Shown here piece after piece: positions 19,167 to 28,248 of a DNA stretch of 64,000 bases; within the stretch, counting starts at the first letter, position 1; each line of letters opens with the position of its first letter. The DNA comes from Flammeovirga agarivorans. GTDB lineage: Bacteria > Bacteroidota > Bacteroidia > Cytophagales > Flammeovirgaceae. The notes beneath the pieces are model-generated. The model saw only the letters and a list, made by a program, of their open reading frames with translations. It did no database searches and was not told where the DNA came from. The stretch lies in contig NZ_JABAIL010000011.1 of the NCBI RefSeq assembly GCF_012641475.1, positions 136,614-200,613 of the forward strand, given 5' to 3'. Both the position numbers and the translations under genes were made by a program.

Positions 19167-20459
19167 TTAAGGTATCAATTGAATACTTACAGCTCCTCCT
19201 CTAACAGAGAAAGAATTGTCGTAAAACTGATCTTCATGAGTGAGGTACAACATTGTCATATCATCACCAACATTTCCATTATCTTTATAACCATAGTTTA
19301 AGTCAGAATTACTAGATTCTTTTCCATTATCAGTAGCGATAACCACTAAGAAAGGTCCTTCTTCACCATTATGATCAATACTTGCTTTCGTATTATGAAA
19401 TTGCAGGTTTTGTGTTTCTCCTGTACTAATTAACCCATCATAGGTAAGTACAGATAATTTAGCAGCAGCATTTTTAGTATTGATTTGTCCATGCACATTT
19501 TTATTTTCATTATTGACTTGACGAACCCAAACTTCAGCACTTTTATCATCATCACCTCCGTATGCTACTTTTGTCCAGTCGCCTCCTTCTACGGTAGATT
19601 CTTTTTCATAACTTCCAGCAGGAGGGTTACCATGACTTGCAGAAAGGATTAAGAATTCGGTAGTACCCACCACACTTTTGTCGATAATAATGTCTTGGTT
19701 TCCACTCATTCTAACGTAAGGAAGAATAGCCAATGAAAAGTCCTCCCAAACAATTTCTTTGGCTTTGGGTGCTTCTACCTCAATCATAACAGGTGCACTA
19801 GTAGTGTTGTTGTCCTTTTCATCTTTCATTTTTAGAACAATCTCATATGTTCCTGGCGTGAGATGGTCAATGGTAAAATCATAAGGAGCTTCTTTATTGA
19901 TATCATAGTAGTTTCCATCAATCCAAAGCCTTACACTTTTTATACCGTCACCATCCGAACTAGTAGAAGTGATATGAATAGGTTCCCCTTCCTCAAAAGT
20001 ATCTCTATTAGAAATAGAATTGATAGTAATAGAACCAGGAGCATTGGCTTCAACGATTGTAATCGTAATCACTTCACTATCGTGGTTTACTCCATCTGCT
20101 CCATTAGCTCTTACCATTAAGGTATGCTCACCTAAAGGCAATCCATCAACGGTAAATACATAAGGAGCTTCTTTGTCATAGCTATGGAACTCTCCATCAA
20201 TCCACAATCTACAAGCAACAAGGTCGACATTTTCATCTGTCAATCCTTCCACTGTAAAAATGGAACCTTCAGAGATAGTGGATCCTTCAAGAGGAGTTTG
20301 TATCGCCACTACTTCACCCTCAGAAAGGGTATTTCTTGCTGAAGACGTCAATTCAAGACCTTCTTCCGTTGTAGTTTCAGGAAGAACATCTTTGGTACAT
20401 GCTCCAAAAAGTACCATGTTTGAAATAAGTAATAATACTGATAGTTGTTTACATTTCAT
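19167..20459 (-). CDS. Surface lipoprotein with two bacterial Ig-like domains
   Basis: This is a lipoprotein of about 430 residues; the start at 20459 (MKCKQLS) is preferred to the ATG two codons upstream. The lipobox is L-F-G-A-C. After a short linker there are two Ig-like repeats of about 90 residues. Each contains the block D-x(2)-A/S-C/V-R-L-W-I-D-G and ends in H/Y-x-D/T-x-V-I-T-I. A unique C-terminal domain of about 190 residues follows, with SHGNPPAGSYEKES, GGDDDKSAEVWVRQV and a GGAVSIQLIP end. No catalytic motif is visible; it may be a surface glycan-binding lipoprotein. A close paralogue is at 60813-62093. It is transcribed divergently from the GH99-type gene at 20944, with a predicted leader of about 280 nt. 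Confidence 0.85.
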   Translation of the reverse strand: MKCKQLSVLLLISNMVLFGACTKDVLPETTTEEGLELTSSARNTLSEGEVVAIQTPLEGSTISEGSIFTVEGLTDENVDLVACRLWIDGEFHSYDKEAPYVFTVDGLPLGEHTLMVRANGADGVNHDSEVITITIVEANAPGSITINSISNRDTFEEGEPIHITSTSSDGDGIKSVRLWIDGNYYDINKEAPYDFTIDHLTPGTYEIVLKMKDEKDNNTTSAPVMIEVEAPKAKEIVWEDFSLAILPYVRMSGNQDIIIDKSVVGTTEFLILSASHGNPPAGSYEKESTVEGGDWTKVAYGGDDDKSAEVWVRQVNNENKNVHGQINTKNAAAKLSVLTYDGLISTGETQNLQFHNTKASIDHNGEEGPFLVVIATDNGKESSNSDLNYGYKDNGNVGDDMTMLYLTHEDQFYDNSFSVRGGAVSIQLIP

Positions 20460-20746
20460 TATCATGCTTGTTTAAATAAAAATTGTAAAAAGAGCTAGTT
20501 TGGATGTAAATGATGATTTTGAATCATGAATTACACCTGTTCTAGTGTTCGCTGGCTATGTTTTTAGAATTGTAATTGGATTTTTTTGTTAGTAGAGTAG
20601 TGTCACTATGAAGTATCTTCTTGATTAAGTGCGTTTACCTTTTTCACACTAATTATTTGGTATTAATATCAAAAAGGAGTTAATCGATTTAACTAAAAGA
20701 GTTGTTCATTTCATTAACTAATTCAGGTGGTCGTTTAAATTTTGCA

Positions 20747-20780
20747 TAAAAGTAGCATCGACCATTAATTAAACGTTAAT
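20747..20780 (-). promoter_or_regulatory. SARP-type operator and -7 box for the Ig-like lipoprotein
   Basis: On the minus strand ATTAACG (20780-20774) and ATTAATG (20769-20763) are 11 bp apart. They are followed by an 8-bp spacer and TACTTTTA (20754-20747), a TAnnTTTA -7 variant. The predicted start of transcription is about 280 nt before the coding start; in the leader (20460-20740) I see no ORF or riboswitch. Confidence 0.68.
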
Positions 20781-20849
20781 TGCCCAAAATTTCAGTAGAC
20801 TTTATCGATCATTTTGAGGGGACAAAAATTTTATATTAACCAACTGGAT

Positions 20850-20894
20850 ATTAATGTTCAATTAATCTAATATTTGAGTACTTTTCTACTTTTA
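20850..20894 (+). promoter_or_regulatory. SARP-type operator and -7 box for the GH99-type gene
   Basis: ATTAATG (20850) and ATTAATC (20861) are 11 bp apart; the next in-register unit reads ATTTGAG (20872-20878). Eight bp later comes TACTTTTA (20887-20894), the same -7 variant used by the divergent lipoprotein gene. Confidence 0.65.
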
Positions 20895-20943
20895 CATTAT
20901 CCACAAGGATAACTATTGAACGGATTATTAAGATTTGAGTGAA

Positions 20944-22203
20944 ATGAGATTACAAAAAATATATACAATAGGGTTGGTAGCATTTTTTAGCTTACTAATG
21001 TTATTGGCTTTTAAAAAGAAGAAAGAAAAAATTAATTATCCTTCCTATAAAGGATTAGTGATGTGTGGTTATCAAGGTTGGTTTCGAACACCAGGCGATG
21101 GTGGTGCCCGAGGTTGGGTACATTACGGAACAAAAAGTTTCAATCCTGATAATGTAACGGTCGACTTATGGCCTGATATGTCTGAATATAAAAAGACATA
21201 TTCAACAGATTTTTTAAACAAAGATGGTTCTCCTGCAACTGTATTTAGCTCTTTGGATGCATCTACTGTAGATCTTCATTTTAAATGGATGAAAGAGTAT
21301 GGAATAGATGGTGTTTTTGTACAACGTTTTTATAACAACTCTAAAAAAGGTCCAAGAAGAAAAGAGGCAACTCAGGTATTGAAAAATGCTTTTAAGGCTG
21401 CTAATAAGCACCAAAGAGCTATTGCAGTAATGTATGATCTATCTGGTTTAAAAAAAGAGGAAAGTTGCTATGAAACGTTAGTAAGCGATTGGCAACGATT
21501 AATTGATGAATTAAAATTTAATAAAGGCGTCAATAAAGAAAATTACCTACACCATAATGGTAAACCTTTGATCGCGATTTGGGGGGTTGGTTTTCAAGAA
21601 AGACCTTACACAGCAAAGAGTAGTGAAATTGAACGTTTTATGGATTTTGTAAAAAATGATCCCGAGTACGGTAATTTCTCTATTATGCTAGGCGTACCTA
21701 CAAAGTTCAGAACCTTGGACGGTGATTGTGAGCCTGATAATTATGTACATGAAGTAATAAGAAAAGCTGATATTGTTCAACCTTGGTTTGTAGGAAGATT
21801 TAGAATGCAGCATTTGGAAAACAAAGTTTACAAAACTCAGATTGCTAAAGATGTGGCATGGTGTCAGGAGAATGCTGTAGACTATGTTCCTACTATCTAT
21901 CCTGGATTTAGCTGGTATAATTTAAAACGAATGAAAGGCGAGGTGGGAAAAGATAATTCATTGAATGCTATACCAAGGTTAAAAGGCAAGTTCTTTAATA
22001 AACAGGTAGACTTGGCCATCGAGCATGGAGCCGAAATGTTATATGTGGCAATGTTTGATGAGATTGATGAAGGAACAGCTATTTTTAAAGCAACAAATAC
22101 ACCTCCAATTAATGGAACATTTTCTGATTACGAAGGGCTTCCATCTGATCACTATCTGAAGCTAACAGGTCAGGCAGGAGAAAGGTTAAAAAAGCAACAA
22201 TAA
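20944..22203 (+). CDS. GH99/GH71-like hydrolase (probable endo-alpha-mannanase type)
   Basis: The start is set at the ATG at 20944; the frame is open from a TTG at 20935, but the signal/anchor MRLQKIYTIGLVAFFSLLMLLAF begins at 20944. The mature region starts YKGLVMCGYQGWFRTPGDGG, a stretch typical of GH71/GH99-like proteins of Bacteroidota, then has DLWPDMSEY and HFKWMKEYGIDGVFVQRFY. Near the end MFDEIDEGTAIF supplies an E373-x-x-E376 pair in the place of the GH99 catalytic glutamates. GH99 enzymes cleave alpha-1,2-linked mannan endo-wise through an epoxide-type mechanism. Unlike the protein at 12637, both glutamates are present. The propeller gene follows 17 bp downstream, so they form one transcript. 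Confidence 0.8.
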   Translation: MRLQKIYTIGLVAFFSLLMLLAFKKKKEKINYPSYKGLVMCGYQGWFRTPGDGGARGWVHYGTKSFNPDNVTVDLWPDMSEYKKTYSTDFLNKDGSPATVFSSLDASTVDLHFKWMKEYGIDGVFVQRFYNNSKKGPRRKEATQVLKNAFKAANKHQRAIAVMYDLSGLKKEESCYETLVSDWQRLIDELKFNKGVNKENYLHHNGKPLIAIWGVGFQERPYTAKSSEIERFMDFVKNDPEYGNFSIMLGVPTKFRTLDGDCEPDNYVHEVIRKADIVQPWFVGRFRMQHLENKVYKTQIAKDVAWCQENAVDYVPTIYPGFSWYNLKRMKGEVGKDNSLNAIPRLKGKFFNKQVDLAIEHGAEMLYVAMFDEIDEGTAIFKATNTPPINGTFSDYEGLPSDHYLKLTGQAGERLKKQQ

Positions 22204-22220
22204 CACTTAGCAGGCAATCC

Positions 22221-23471
22221 ATGAAAAAATTACTTTTATATGTACTCCTCTTTTGGAGTACCCAGACACTGTATGCTCAAAATGGAAATTACTATGTGGA
22301 ATATGATGAAAACATAGTCGAAACTCCTGTGTATGAAAGTACATTATTGGAAGAGATGAGTGGAATTTGTGCCTCAAGAAGATATCCAGGACATTTTTGG
22401 GTGCACAATGATTCAGGAGATGATCCATTATTGTATTTAATTGATACACTTGGTAATGTCGTATCACATGGGCTAATCAACGATGTGAACAATAAAGATT
22501 GGGAAGATATTGTCGCTTTTGAAAAAGACGGAAAAAACTATCTGATGGTCGCGGCATTTGGTGACAATAATACTAAAAGAACACAGTATCAATTGGTATT
22601 AATGGAAGAGCCAGAAGTTGATCTTGAATCCGATACTCAATGGAATCATGATATTATCAAGGAAATAAAATATGCTTATAATGGAGGAGAGACTTCTTAT
22701 AATCATGAATCTTTGGCCGTTGATTTACCGAACAATAGAATCTTTTTTGTAACCAAAAGAGGTAGTGCAAAGAATACGACTATTTATACAATCCCATTAC
22801 TGATAGATGAAGATAATACCATTCATGAACCAGTAGAAATTGGAAGAGCAGATATTGATGCTGCTACTGGAATGGATATATCTTACGATAATCATAGAGC
22901 TATCATCATTAGTGTGGAAGATATGATTGAATATACCCGTAATGATGGTGAAACTTGGGAAGAAGCTTTTGCTAAAGAAGCAAAGAGAATAGTAAGACCA
23001 AGTACTGGAAGAACAGAAGCGGTTTGCTACGCTTTAAATGGACTTGATATCCATATCGTTAGAGAAGGAACTAATCATCCAATGTTTATTGTAAGAGGGA
23101 AAAAGGTTGAAATTGAAGGTGAATCTCCAACAACACCGGAAGATCCCGATGAGGATGAAACGCCTAATGATGGAGATCAAGACGATACTGATAACACTGA
23201 TGACGACCAGGTTTTATCATCAGATGTTGAAGTACTCACTCAATTAAGTATCTACCCTGTTCCATCATCGGATCGATTGTTTATTCAAATGCGAGAAGGA
23301 ACCATTACCGGTTATACTTTACATGGAATTAATGGAAAGTCTATCGGTACAAAATCTAAAATAGATCAAAAGAATATTTCAATAGATGTGTACAATATGG
23401 AGGCTGGTATTTATGTACTTACACTCACCACATCTTTGGGTATTTCAAAACATAAAATAGTGATTCAATAG
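22221..23471 (+). CDS. Secreted beta-propeller-like protein with T9SS sorting domain
   Basis: This 416-residue protein has a signal peptide (to LYAQ), then about 280 residues rich in propeller-like strands with conserved blocks HNDSGDDPLLYLID, DWEDIVAF, AAFGDNN and ATGMDISYDN. A strongly acidic linker (about residues 300-330, mostly D, E, P, T) is followed by a T9SS type-A sorting domain (SIYPVPSSDRLF to a final KHKIVIQ). Its export to the cell surface by T9SS is well supported. No catalytic residues are recognised; the fold resembles proteins loosely annotated as SdiA-regulated or esterase-like. The N-terminal part of the protein at 57754-60690 is a paralogue. It is cotranscribed with the GH99-type gene. 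Confidence 0.8.
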   Translation: MKKLLLYVLLFWSTQTLYAQNGNYYVEYDENIVETPVYESTLLEEMSGICASRRYPGHFWVHNDSGDDPLLYLIDTLGNVVSHGLINDVNNKDWEDIVAFEKDGKNYLMVAAFGDNNTKRTQYQLVLMEEPEVDLESDTQWNHDIIKEIKYAYNGGETSYNHESLAVDLPNNRIFFVTKRGSAKNTTIYTIPLLIDEDNTIHEPVEIGRADIDAATGMDISYDNHRAIIISVEDMIEYTRNDGETWEEAFAKEAKRIVRPSTGRTEAVCYALNGLDIHIVREGTNHPMFIVRGKKVEIEGESPTTPEDPDEDETPNDGDQDDTDNTDDDQVLSSDVEVLTQLSIYPVPSSDRLFIQMREGTITGYTLHGINGKSIGTKSKIDQKNISIDVYNMEAGIYVLTLTTSLGISKHKIVIQ

Positions 23472-23592
23472 TGAGTGTGACAAGTTTCAAAGACAAGCGA
23501 ATGAAGATTAGTTTATAAAAGAACTAACAATAACAGACAATACGATTATTAATAGTGACTACTTTACTATTCAACTTATATTTCTTGTAAAT

Positions 23593-23626
23593 CAGAGCTC
23601 TTATTTCGTAAGGGCTCTGTTTCTTT
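23593..23626 (+). terminator. Terminator after the GH99-type/propeller operon
   Basis: CAGAGCTCTTA (23593-23603) and TAAGGGCTCTG (23609-23619) form a stem with one mismatch and a 5-nt loop, followed by a T-rich tract. Confidence 0.8.
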
Positions 23627-23780
23627 ATAAGAACTGCAGATGTTAGAAAAGTATAATAATTCGATGGTTTACTTAGGCAAAGGATGATTCATGAGGAACT
23701 TGTTTTCAATTCATCAAATATGAACACAGAAATACATTAAAGTAGCATTAATGTCGAAAATATATCCATTAAGGCCATTT

Positions 23781-23836
23781 TTTAAGTCTTCATTAATTTG
23801 ATTTTAATGAATTATTTGCCTTCGAAAATGATATTG
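23781..23836 (+). promoter_or_regulatory. Probable SARP-type operator for the sulfatase/redox operon
   Basis: TTTAAGT (23781), ATTAATT (23792) and TTTAATG (23803) are in 11-bp register, followed by an ATTTGCC unit (23814-23820). The -7 position after 8 bp reads TGATATTG (23829), a poor match to TAnnTTTG, so this promoter is less certain. Further ATTAAAG (23736) and ATTAATG (23747) copies, also 11 bp apart, lie upstream. Confidence 0.5.
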
Positions 23837-23875
23837 TGAAAGCTTTTAAGCTAGATTCAAAATCTTATATAAAGT

Positions 23876-25363
23876 ATGAAAAATCTTTTATTACTATTAC
23901 TTGCATTAAGTTACTGTTCCATCGTAGTAGCTGGCGATAAAAAGAAACCAAAAAAAATGAACGTTCTTTTTATCTCTGTAGATGATTTAAATATTCACTT
24001 ACCATCCTTTGGGTATACCAGTGTAAGTGCTCCCAATATTGAGAAGTTAAAAGATCAAGGTGTATTGTTTCAACAAGCCTATTGCCAATATCCAGTTTGT
24101 GGTCCATCAAGAGCTTCTTTCTTGACAAGTATGTATCCTCCTCAAACTAAAATTTTTTCAAACGGACCTCATGTTACGGATACCAGACCGGATGCGGTAA
24201 GTATTGGTAAAGTTTTCCAAGAAAATGGTTACTGGGTAGCAAATACTGGTAAAGTATATCATCCGAATGCAGAAGATTTTGAGTGGGATGCCAAAAGAAC
24301 ATTAAAAATGGAGGACAATGATTTAGTACTTCATCTAAAAGGGAAGTTTGAAAAAGAATATGGCCCCATTGATAACGAAGAAAAAAGAAAAGCATGGGAA
24401 GTGATCAAGAAACAATATCAAGATGATGATCGCCAAGGAAAACATGCTTTGCCATTACCTATAAAAGATGGTATTCCTTTAGAGGATGACCTGAATTTAG
24501 CCACTTTCTCAGAGTGGATCGACGAGGCATCTTACGGAGATAAACCTTTCTTTATTGCTTATGGATTCCATAAACCTCATGTGCAGTATACAGCACCACA
24601 GCGTTTTTTTGATATGTATCCGTTGGACAAAATACATCCAGAAAAAGTGCCAATTGATGACTGGAACAATAAACCATTAATTGCTTCTTGGAAGAGATAT
24701 GAGGCGTTTGAAGATATCTATTTTGGACTGTCATCTATGGAAGCTAGAAAGAGATATATGCAAGGGTACTATGCTTGTATTTCATATATCGATGACATTC
24801 TTGGTCAGATGGTAAATAAGCTGAAAGAAAAAGATTTATGGGATAATACTATTATAGTATTCTTTAGTGATCATGGCTACCATATGGGTAATCATTATCT
24901 ATACGGTAAAGTGTCTTTATATGAAGAAAGTGCGAAATCACCACTAATCATTAGAGTGCCTGATAACAAGAATAATGGTACATCTGTAAAGAAAACGGTA
25001 GAGTTAATTGATGTCTACCCAACGGTAACGGAACTGATTGGACTGTCTAATCCAACGACTGTAGAAGGAACAAGTTTAGTATCTCTATTGAAAAACCCTG
25101 AGGATAAAAATTTCCAAAAAGTTGCACTTACTTATGCAAAAAGAGGTAAATTAATGGGTAAGTCAATTAGAACAGATAGATATCGATACACACAGTGGGG
25201 AGAGGATGAAAACCAATCGGAATTGTATGACTACGAAATAGATCCAAAAGAATATATGAATAAAGTGAATGATCCTGATTACACTGATGTTCTTAAACAA
25301 ATGAGAAAGATCTATAAAGACAAGGTCACAGAGGCAAATATTATTGATATCAAAAGTAAATAA
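23876..25363 (+). CDS. Sulfatase (S1 family, iduronate-2-sulfatase-like)
   Basis: The 495-residue protein has a signal peptide ending near VVAG. The metal strand reads MNVLFISVDDLNIHLPSFG, which with APNIEKLKDQGVLF resembles the iduronate-2-sulfatase-like S1 group. The signature P-V-C75-G-P-S-R-x2-F-L-T-S is intact, GKVYHPN and YGFHKPHVQY follow, and the second metal site is FFSDHGYHMGNH. The motif ends T-S rather than T-G, common in this subgroup. Enzymes of this group can act on various polysaccharides, so the name does not imply a uronic acid substrate. It is first in an operon that continues through two more sulfatases into the redox genes. Confidence 0.92.
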   Translation: MKNLLLLLLALSYCSIVVAGDKKKPKKMNVLFISVDDLNIHLPSFGYTSVSAPNIEKLKDQGVLFQQAYCQYPVCGPSRASFLTSMYPPQTKIFSNGPHVTDTRPDAVSIGKVFQENGYWVANTGKVYHPNAEDFEWDAKRTLKMEDNDLVLHLKGKFEKEYGPIDNEEKRKAWEVIKKQYQDDDRQGKHALPLPIKDGIPLEDDLNLATFSEWIDEASYGDKPFFIAYGFHKPHVQYTAPQRFFDMYPLDKIHPEKVPIDDWNNKPLIASWKRYEAFEDIYFGLSSMEARKRYMQGYYACISYIDDILGQMVNKLKEKDLWDNTIIVFFSDHGYHMGNHYLYGKVSLYEESAKSPLIIRVPDNKNNGTSVKKTVELIDVYPTVTELIGLSNPTTVEGTSLVSLLKNPEDKNFQKVALTYAKRGKLMGKSIRTDRYRYTQWGEDENQSELYDYEIDPKEYMNKVNDPDYTDVLKQMRKIYKDKVTEANIIDIKSK

Positions 25364-25375
25364 ACATAACATAAA

Positions 25376-26758
25376 ATGAACGATAAGAAATTAATAGTGA
25401 ATTTATTCCTCCTCATTTTATTTGCAGGAATAAATATCACATCATCAGCACAAGATAAACCGAATGTCATTTTCATTTTAGCAGATGACTTAGGATATGG
25501 TGATCTTCCAAAATATGGACACCCCTATACAAAAACACCTCATTTAGATAAGTTAGCTGATGAGGGAAAACGTTTTACTCAAGGGTATATGTCAGGTTCT
25601 TGGTGTATGCCAGCTAGGGCGGCATTGATGACAAGTTTATTTCCATCAAGAGAATTTCTAACGACTTTTGTTATTGACGTTGAAAAACCATCCGTTACGA
25701 GTATTATGAGTGATGCAGGATATAAGACTGCTCATATTGGTAAATGGCATATTGGAGATAACAAAAGAGGAGAAAATGCTCCACCTCCTGCAGATTATGG
25801 TATTGATCTAAGTTTTACGACTCAGAGTACTGGACCTGGTTTTACATCAAAAGATAAAAAGAAACCACATTATAGAGAGCATACAACGACGCACTATATT
25901 GACATGGCGATTGACTTTGCAAAAAGTCATAAAAAAGATCCATTCTTTATTAACCTTTGGTTGTATCCTACACATTCTTACATCGATCCACTTCCAAAAT
26001 ACTTAGATCGCTTTAAGGACTTAGAAGTGAATATTGATGATTTTGAATCAGAATACCAAAGAGACTTTTTAAACTTTGTCAGTGAGACTCATGATATCAA
26101 TGATGCAATGAGAGCTTATTGTGCAGATGTTTCTAACCTAGATGATGAAATTGGCCGTCTGTTAGCTGCAATCGAAGAGATGGGGTTGGATGATAATACC
26201 ATCATTATTTTCTCAAGTGATAATGGTCCGGGGCCGATCCTTAACAACATGAAAAAATTAAGAGAACGCTATGCTAAAAAACCGACATTAGTCAATTCAG
26301 TAGGTTCAGCAGGTCCGTTTAGACAAAGAAAAGGCAGTATGTACGAAGGTGGAATCAGAGCACCTTGGATCATTAAATGGCCGAAGAAGATTAAAGGAGG
26401 GACAACAGATGAAGAAACTATTTTTACTGGTGTAGACTTTTTACCAACAGTAGCAGGATTAACGGGTGTGGAAGTTCCTGAAATGCAATTAGACGGAGAA
26501 GATTTAAGTACTTCTGTCTTGGGAACACCTCAGAAAAGAAATAAAATCCAATATTGGAGTGATAAGCCCAATTGGCAAGTGCTAAGAGATGGTAAATGGA
26601 AAGCACATCTTCATTTAAACAAAATCACTTTATATGATTTAGAAGCAGATTTGGGAGAAACAACTGATGTTGCTTCAGAGCATCCCGAGTTAGTCAGCAA
26701 ATATGGAAAACTGCTTAGAGCATGGAAAAAAGAAATCCATAAGAAACCAATACATTAA
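25376..26758 (+). CDS. Sulfatase (S1 family) with variant C-M-P-A-R signature
   Basis: The 460-residue protein has a signal peptide ending near SSAQ. PNVIFILADDLGYGD is the first metal strand; the catalytic motif reads S-W-C77-M-P-A-R-x2-L-M-T-S, and the second metal site is FSSDNGPGP. Cys77, Pro79 and Arg81, the residues needed for formylglycine formation and sulfate binding, are present. The residue after Cys is Met, whereas the classic pattern has S, T, A, C or G there. It should still be convertible because the core C-x-P-x-R is kept, but this is the least typical site of the eight complete sulfatases here. It starts 12 bp after the previous gene and is followed by a hairpin at 26764. Confidence 0.9.
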   Translation: MNDKKLIVNLFLLILFAGINITSSAQDKPNVIFILADDLGYGDLPKYGHPYTKTPHLDKLADEGKRFTQGYMSGSWCMPARAALMTSLFPSREFLTTFVIDVEKPSVTSIMSDAGYKTAHIGKWHIGDNKRGENAPPPADYGIDLSFTTQSTGPGFTSKDKKKPHYREHTTTHYIDMAIDFAKSHKKDPFFINLWLYPTHSYIDPLPKYLDRFKDLEVNIDDFESEYQRDFLNFVSETHDINDAMRAYCADVSNLDDEIGRLLAAIEEMGLDDNTIIIFSSDNGPGPILNNMKKLRERYAKKPTLVNSVGSAGPFRQRKGSMYEGGIRAPWIIKWPKKIKGGTTDEETIFTGVDFLPTVAGLTGVEVPEMQLDGEDLSTSVLGTPQKRNKIQYWSDKPNWQVLRDGKWKAHLHLNKITLYDLEADLGETTDVASEHPELVSKYGKLLRAWKKEIHKKPIH

Positions 26759-26763
26759 TATTC

Positions 26764-26812
26764 AATACCCAATAGTAGCAATACTTCTGAAACTGCTATT
26801 GGGTATTCTTTT
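26764..26812 (+). terminator. Intra-operon hairpin, terminator or attenuator
   Basis: AATACCCAATAG (26764-26775) pairs perfectly with CTATTGGGTATT (26796-26807), and a short T-rich tract (CTTTTA) follows. It lies between two same-strand sulfatase genes with no obvious repeat operator after it, so it probably reduces rather than abolishes readthrough. Confidence 0.7.
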
Positions 26813-26856
26813 ATCCTAGAACTAACACCATTTTTCCTTTAAGACATATCATTGAA

Positions 26857-28248
26857 ATGAATTCAATCTACAAGTATAAACTCAATATCTTGTTGGGGAT
26901 ACTTTGCCTTATTCTATCTCAGAAGGCAAGCTCAAAGGCATTAAATACTGAACAACCACCAAATGTTATATTTATTTTTGCCGATGATTTAGGCTATGGT
27001 GATTTGGGTACCTATGGTCATCCATATATGAAAACACCTAATATTGATCGTTTGGCGAGTGAAGGAACAAAGTTTACTCGATTTTACGCAACGGGTGTTA
27101 CATGTAGCCCTAGTAGAACTGGTTTTTTAACGAGTAAACACCCGGCCTCTTTCCAAAAGTATATGGCATTTCATGGCTTTTCGGGGAGAACTACAATCAC
27201 AGAATTATTACACAATAACGGTTATTATGTAGGTCATATTGGTAAGTGGCATATTAGTGGTAATGAAAACCCTCCAATAGGTACGTATGGGATGGATTAT
27301 ATTAAAATCATGGGAAATGCCGAAGACGATGATATTGGTAGGGATGATGATATTTTCACTGAAGCAGAAAAGTTTCTTGAGAAAAGAAGTAAATCAGATC
27401 AACCTTTTTATTTAAATGTTTGGGGACATATTTCACATTATGCAGTAGACCCTAGTGATCAATTTCCAAAAGAGTTTGAGGATGTAAAGTTAGATGCTAG
27501 TCGTTTTGATAAATACTATCAGAAGAAGCTAAAAAAATCAATTGAATTGAACCAAGATATTGATCAATCTTTTAGAAACTATTTGGGAGATGTTTACTCT
27601 TTAGATTTAGCAGTTGGTCGGTTATTAAAAAAGTTAGATGAACTAGGATTAGCTGATAACACCATTGTTGTTTTCTCAAGTGATCAAGGCCCTGCTCCTG
27701 TACGCATGAAACCAAAAAAAGACCCAAAATTAGTAGCAAATATGTTGGGATGGGCAGGAGGCCTAAGGGGAGGAAAACATGAGCAATTTGAAGGAGGTGT
27801 CCGTATTCCATTTATCATTCGATATCCAAATCATGTACCTGAAGGGAAAGTAAATACAACATCAGTGCTTTCTGGTTTAGATTGGTTGCCTTCATTATGT
27901 GCTATCACTAAAACACCCTATTCGGTAAATAAATTTGAAGGGAAGGATGTATCAAAGGTTTGGTTTGGCGAAGAATCCAATCCTGAACGCTATCTATATT
28001 GGAAGACAAATTCTCCTAACGGAAGTGTATCCGTTCTAAAAAATAACTGGAAGTTACATTACATCAAGAAGGAGCAAAAATATGTGCTTTATGATCTTGA
28101 AAAAGATAAAGGAGAAACGAAAGATATTTCTTTACAACATCCTGAGATCACTAAAGAATTAATAGATAAAGCGAAGCAATGGAATTCAACATTGCCAACA
28201 TCATATATAAAAGGAGAAGGGAAGAAAAATAAAAGGAAAAGCAAATGA
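26857..28248 (+). CDS. Sulfatase (S1 family), translationally coupled to the redox genes
   Basis: This is a 463-residue protein with an N-terminal hydrophobic signal (about residues 9-27). PNVIFIFADDLGYGD is the first metal strand and V-T-C83-S-P-S-R-x2-F-L-T-S the formylglycine site. The second metal site reads FSSDQGPAP, with Gln where Asn or His is more common; Gln is also used by some sulfatases. The C-terminus is very basic (KGEGKKNKRKSK). Its stop codon overlaps the start of the next gene in ATGA, which ties expression of this sulfatase to the FMN/Fe-S membrane protein. It is similar in layout to the protein at 25376, suggesting duplication with divergence of the active-site rim. Confidence 0.92.
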   Translation: MNSIYKYKLNILLGILCLILSQKASSKALNTEQPPNVIFIFADDLGYGDLGTYGHPYMKTPNIDRLASEGTKFTRFYATGVTCSPSRTGFLTSKHPASFQKYMAFHGFSGRTTITELLHNNGYYVGHIGKWHISGNENPPIGTYGMDYIKIMGNAEDDDIGRDDDIFTEAEKFLEKRSKSDQPFYLNVWGHISHYAVDPSDQFPKEFEDVKLDASRFDKYYQKKLKKSIELNQDIDQSFRNYLGDVYSLDLAVGRLLKKLDELGLADNTIVVFSSDQGPAPVRMKPKKDPKLVANMLGWAGGLRGGKHEQFEGGVRIPFIIRYPNHVPEGKVNTTSVLSGLDWLPSLCAITKTPYSVNKFEGKDVSKVWFGEESNPERYLYWKTNSPNGSVSVLKNNWKLHYIKKEQKYVLYDLEKDKGETKDISLQHPEITKELIDKAKQWNSTLPTSYIKGEGKKNKRKSK

